A stretch of 5,910 nt of DNA, taken from contig SKNK01000297.1 of the NCBI GenBank assembly GCA_007120565.1, forward strand, positions 1 to 5,910. The letters run 5' to 3'. Position numbers and translations under genes: made by a program. The notes under the pieces were generated by a model. That model was not told the origin of the DNA. It saw nothing but the letters and a program-made list of their open reading frames with translations, and made no database searches. This document shows positions 5,000-5,910 of this stretch, piece by piece (position 1 is the first letter of the stretch; every line of letters begins with the position of its first letter). The stretch is from Nitriliruptoraceae bacterium (GTDB lineage Bacteria; Actinomycetota; Nitriliruptoria; Nitriliruptorales; Nitriliruptoraceae).

Positions 5000-5910
5000 A
5001 TGGCGGGCCGTCTGATCGCGCTGCACCTACCTCCCGACCGGTTCCCGCACCACCTGCGGGAGGTCTGGGAGGGCGGCGATGCGGCGCTGCCCCTGCCTCT
5101 CGACGCCCCGAAGCAGCTCCTCCGTGAGATGCTCGACCGGATCCGGCCACACGAGCTGGTCACCAGCGACCCGGAGACCGGCGAGCCATCCCCGACGACG
5201 CGGCTGACGACACCCGGTCCACCGCACCCCATCCCGGACGGCACCGCGCTGGTGGTGAGCACGTCCGGGTCCACCGGCGAGCCGAAGGGCGTCGTGCTGT
5301 CCCACCGTGCCCTCGAGGCCTCGACGACCGCCAGCGTCGAACGGCTCGGCGCCCGCCATGGCGACCGGTTCACCCTCGCGCTCCCGCTGCACCACGTCGC
5401 CGGGCTGCAGGTGCTGCTCCGAGCCTGGGCCTGCGGGACGGAGGCCCGGATCGTCCCCGACCCGGGCGACGCCAAGCAACTGGTCCCGCAACCTGCCGAC
5501 GACCCTACCGAGCCGGAGCACATCTCCCTCGTCCCCACCCAGCTCCAGCGGCTGGTCGAGCTCGGCGAGCTCGGCGAGCTGCCGGCCGGGGCGCTGCGCC
5601 GCTGGCGCACGGTCCTGGTCGGCGGGGCGCAACTCGACCCGGGGTTGCTGGCCCGCGCGGAAGCGGCCGGCGCCACGGTCGTCACCTCCTACGGCATGAC
5701 CGAGACCTGCGGTGGCTGCGTCTACGACGGAGAGCCCCTCAGAGACGTCGAGGTAGAGGTGCGCGACGACGGGCGGGTTCGCCTGCGCGGCCCGATGCTG
5801 TTCTCGGGCTACCTCACGGCTGTCGACCCCAGTGCGGCTGAGCCAGCCGTCACCGACGCCCCCACCCCGCAGGTCCACCTCAGCGGGCTGGACCCCGACG
5901 GCTGGTTCAC
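5000..5910 (+). CDS. menE: MenE, o-succinylbenzoate-CoA ligase, 3' end outside window
   Basis: Adenylate-forming enzyme (ANL superfamily) that activates o-succinylbenzoate with ATP and loads it onto CoA, supplying the MenB substrate; cytosolic. I translated 303 residues from ATG 5000 to the window edge. Visible motifs: the ATP-binding loop STSGSTGEPKG (87-97); PLHHVAGLQVL (129-139), whose HHVAGL is characteristic of MenE among ligases; TVLVGGAQLDP (204-214); the A5 motif TSYGMTET (229-236); and LDPDGWF (297-303), which leads into the TGD motif just beyond the edge. The N-terminal part before the P-loop is short (about 85 residues), as in actinobacterial MenE proteins and unlike generic acyl-CoA synthetases. 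The C-terminal hinge and catalytic-lysine domain are outside the window. It diverges from menB, so supply of OSB-CoA may be controlled from the shared intergenic region. A 9-bp tandem (5561-5578) encodes LGELGE. Confidence 0.96.
   Translation, partial: MAGRLIALHLPPDRFPHHLREVWEGGDAALPLPLDAPKQLLREMLDRIRPHELVTSDPETGEPSPTTRLTTPGPPHPIPDGTALVVSTSGSTGEPKGVVLSHRALEASTTASVERLGARHGDRFTLALPLHHVAGLQVLLRAWACGTEARIVPDPGDAKQLVPQPADDPTEPEHISLVPTQLQRLVELGELGELPAGALRRWRTVLVGGAQLDPGLLARAEAAGATVVTSYGMTETCGGCVYDGEPLRDVEVEVRDDGRVRLRGPMLFSGYLTAVDPSAAEPAVTDAPTPQVHLSGLDPDGWF

Noticed and set aside
5561..5578. 9-bp tandem repeat in menE encoding LGELGE
   Set aside because: Short, in frame and in a variable segment; ordinary slippage with no sign of function.
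5027..5878. Minus-strand ORF of 283 codons opposite menE
   Set aside because: Shadow of menE; MenE has all expected motifs through the window edge.

Overview
The window carries the core of the classical (MenF-type) menaquinone pathway in a high-GC bacterium. Base composition, GTG starts, GGAGG-type ribosome binding sites and the mycobacterial-type motifs in MenA, MenB, MenC and MenE point to an actinobacterium, possibly a deep-branching one. I cannot name the genus from sequence alone.

Layout. Five men genes fill almost all of the window. Four are on the minus strand in the order menB (3894-4823), menA (2643-3617), menC (1625-2650) and menD (1-1614, running off the left edge). menE (from 5000, running off the right edge) is on the plus strand and diverges from menB across 176 bp. 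menA and menC overlap by 8 bp. menC and menD are 10 bp apart, with the menD ribosome binding site overlapping the menC stop codon, so menA-menC-menD is a tight translationally coupled unit. menB is separated from menA by 276 bp of structured DNA.

Pathway. MenD makes SEPHCHC from isochorismate, 2-oxoglutarate and ThDP. MenC (OSB synthase) dehydrates SHCHC to o-succinylbenzoate, MenE activates it to OSB-CoA, MenB closes the ring to DHNA-CoA, and MenA prenylates free DHNA at the membrane. The isochorismate synthase (MenF), SHCHC synthase (MenH), DHNA-CoA thioesterase and final methyltransferase (MenG/UbiE) are not in the window.

The enzymes are orthodox. The unexplained part is the menB-menA gap (3618-3893). 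It holds two copies of a 59-bp direct repeat (51/59 identical), each able to fold into the same two-stem hairpin, a small palindrome between them, and an 11-bp hairpin ending 3 nt before the menA ribosome binding site. Wherever a stem position differs from perfect Watson-Crick pairing, the minus strand (the men transcript) shows G.U and the plus strand shows A.C. The same gap contains a small ORF with a perfect AAGGAGG site whose stop overlaps the menA start as ATGA. I regard this as a candidate cis-acting RNA, an operator pair, or a dispersed intergenic repeat. It cannot be resolved from this window alone.
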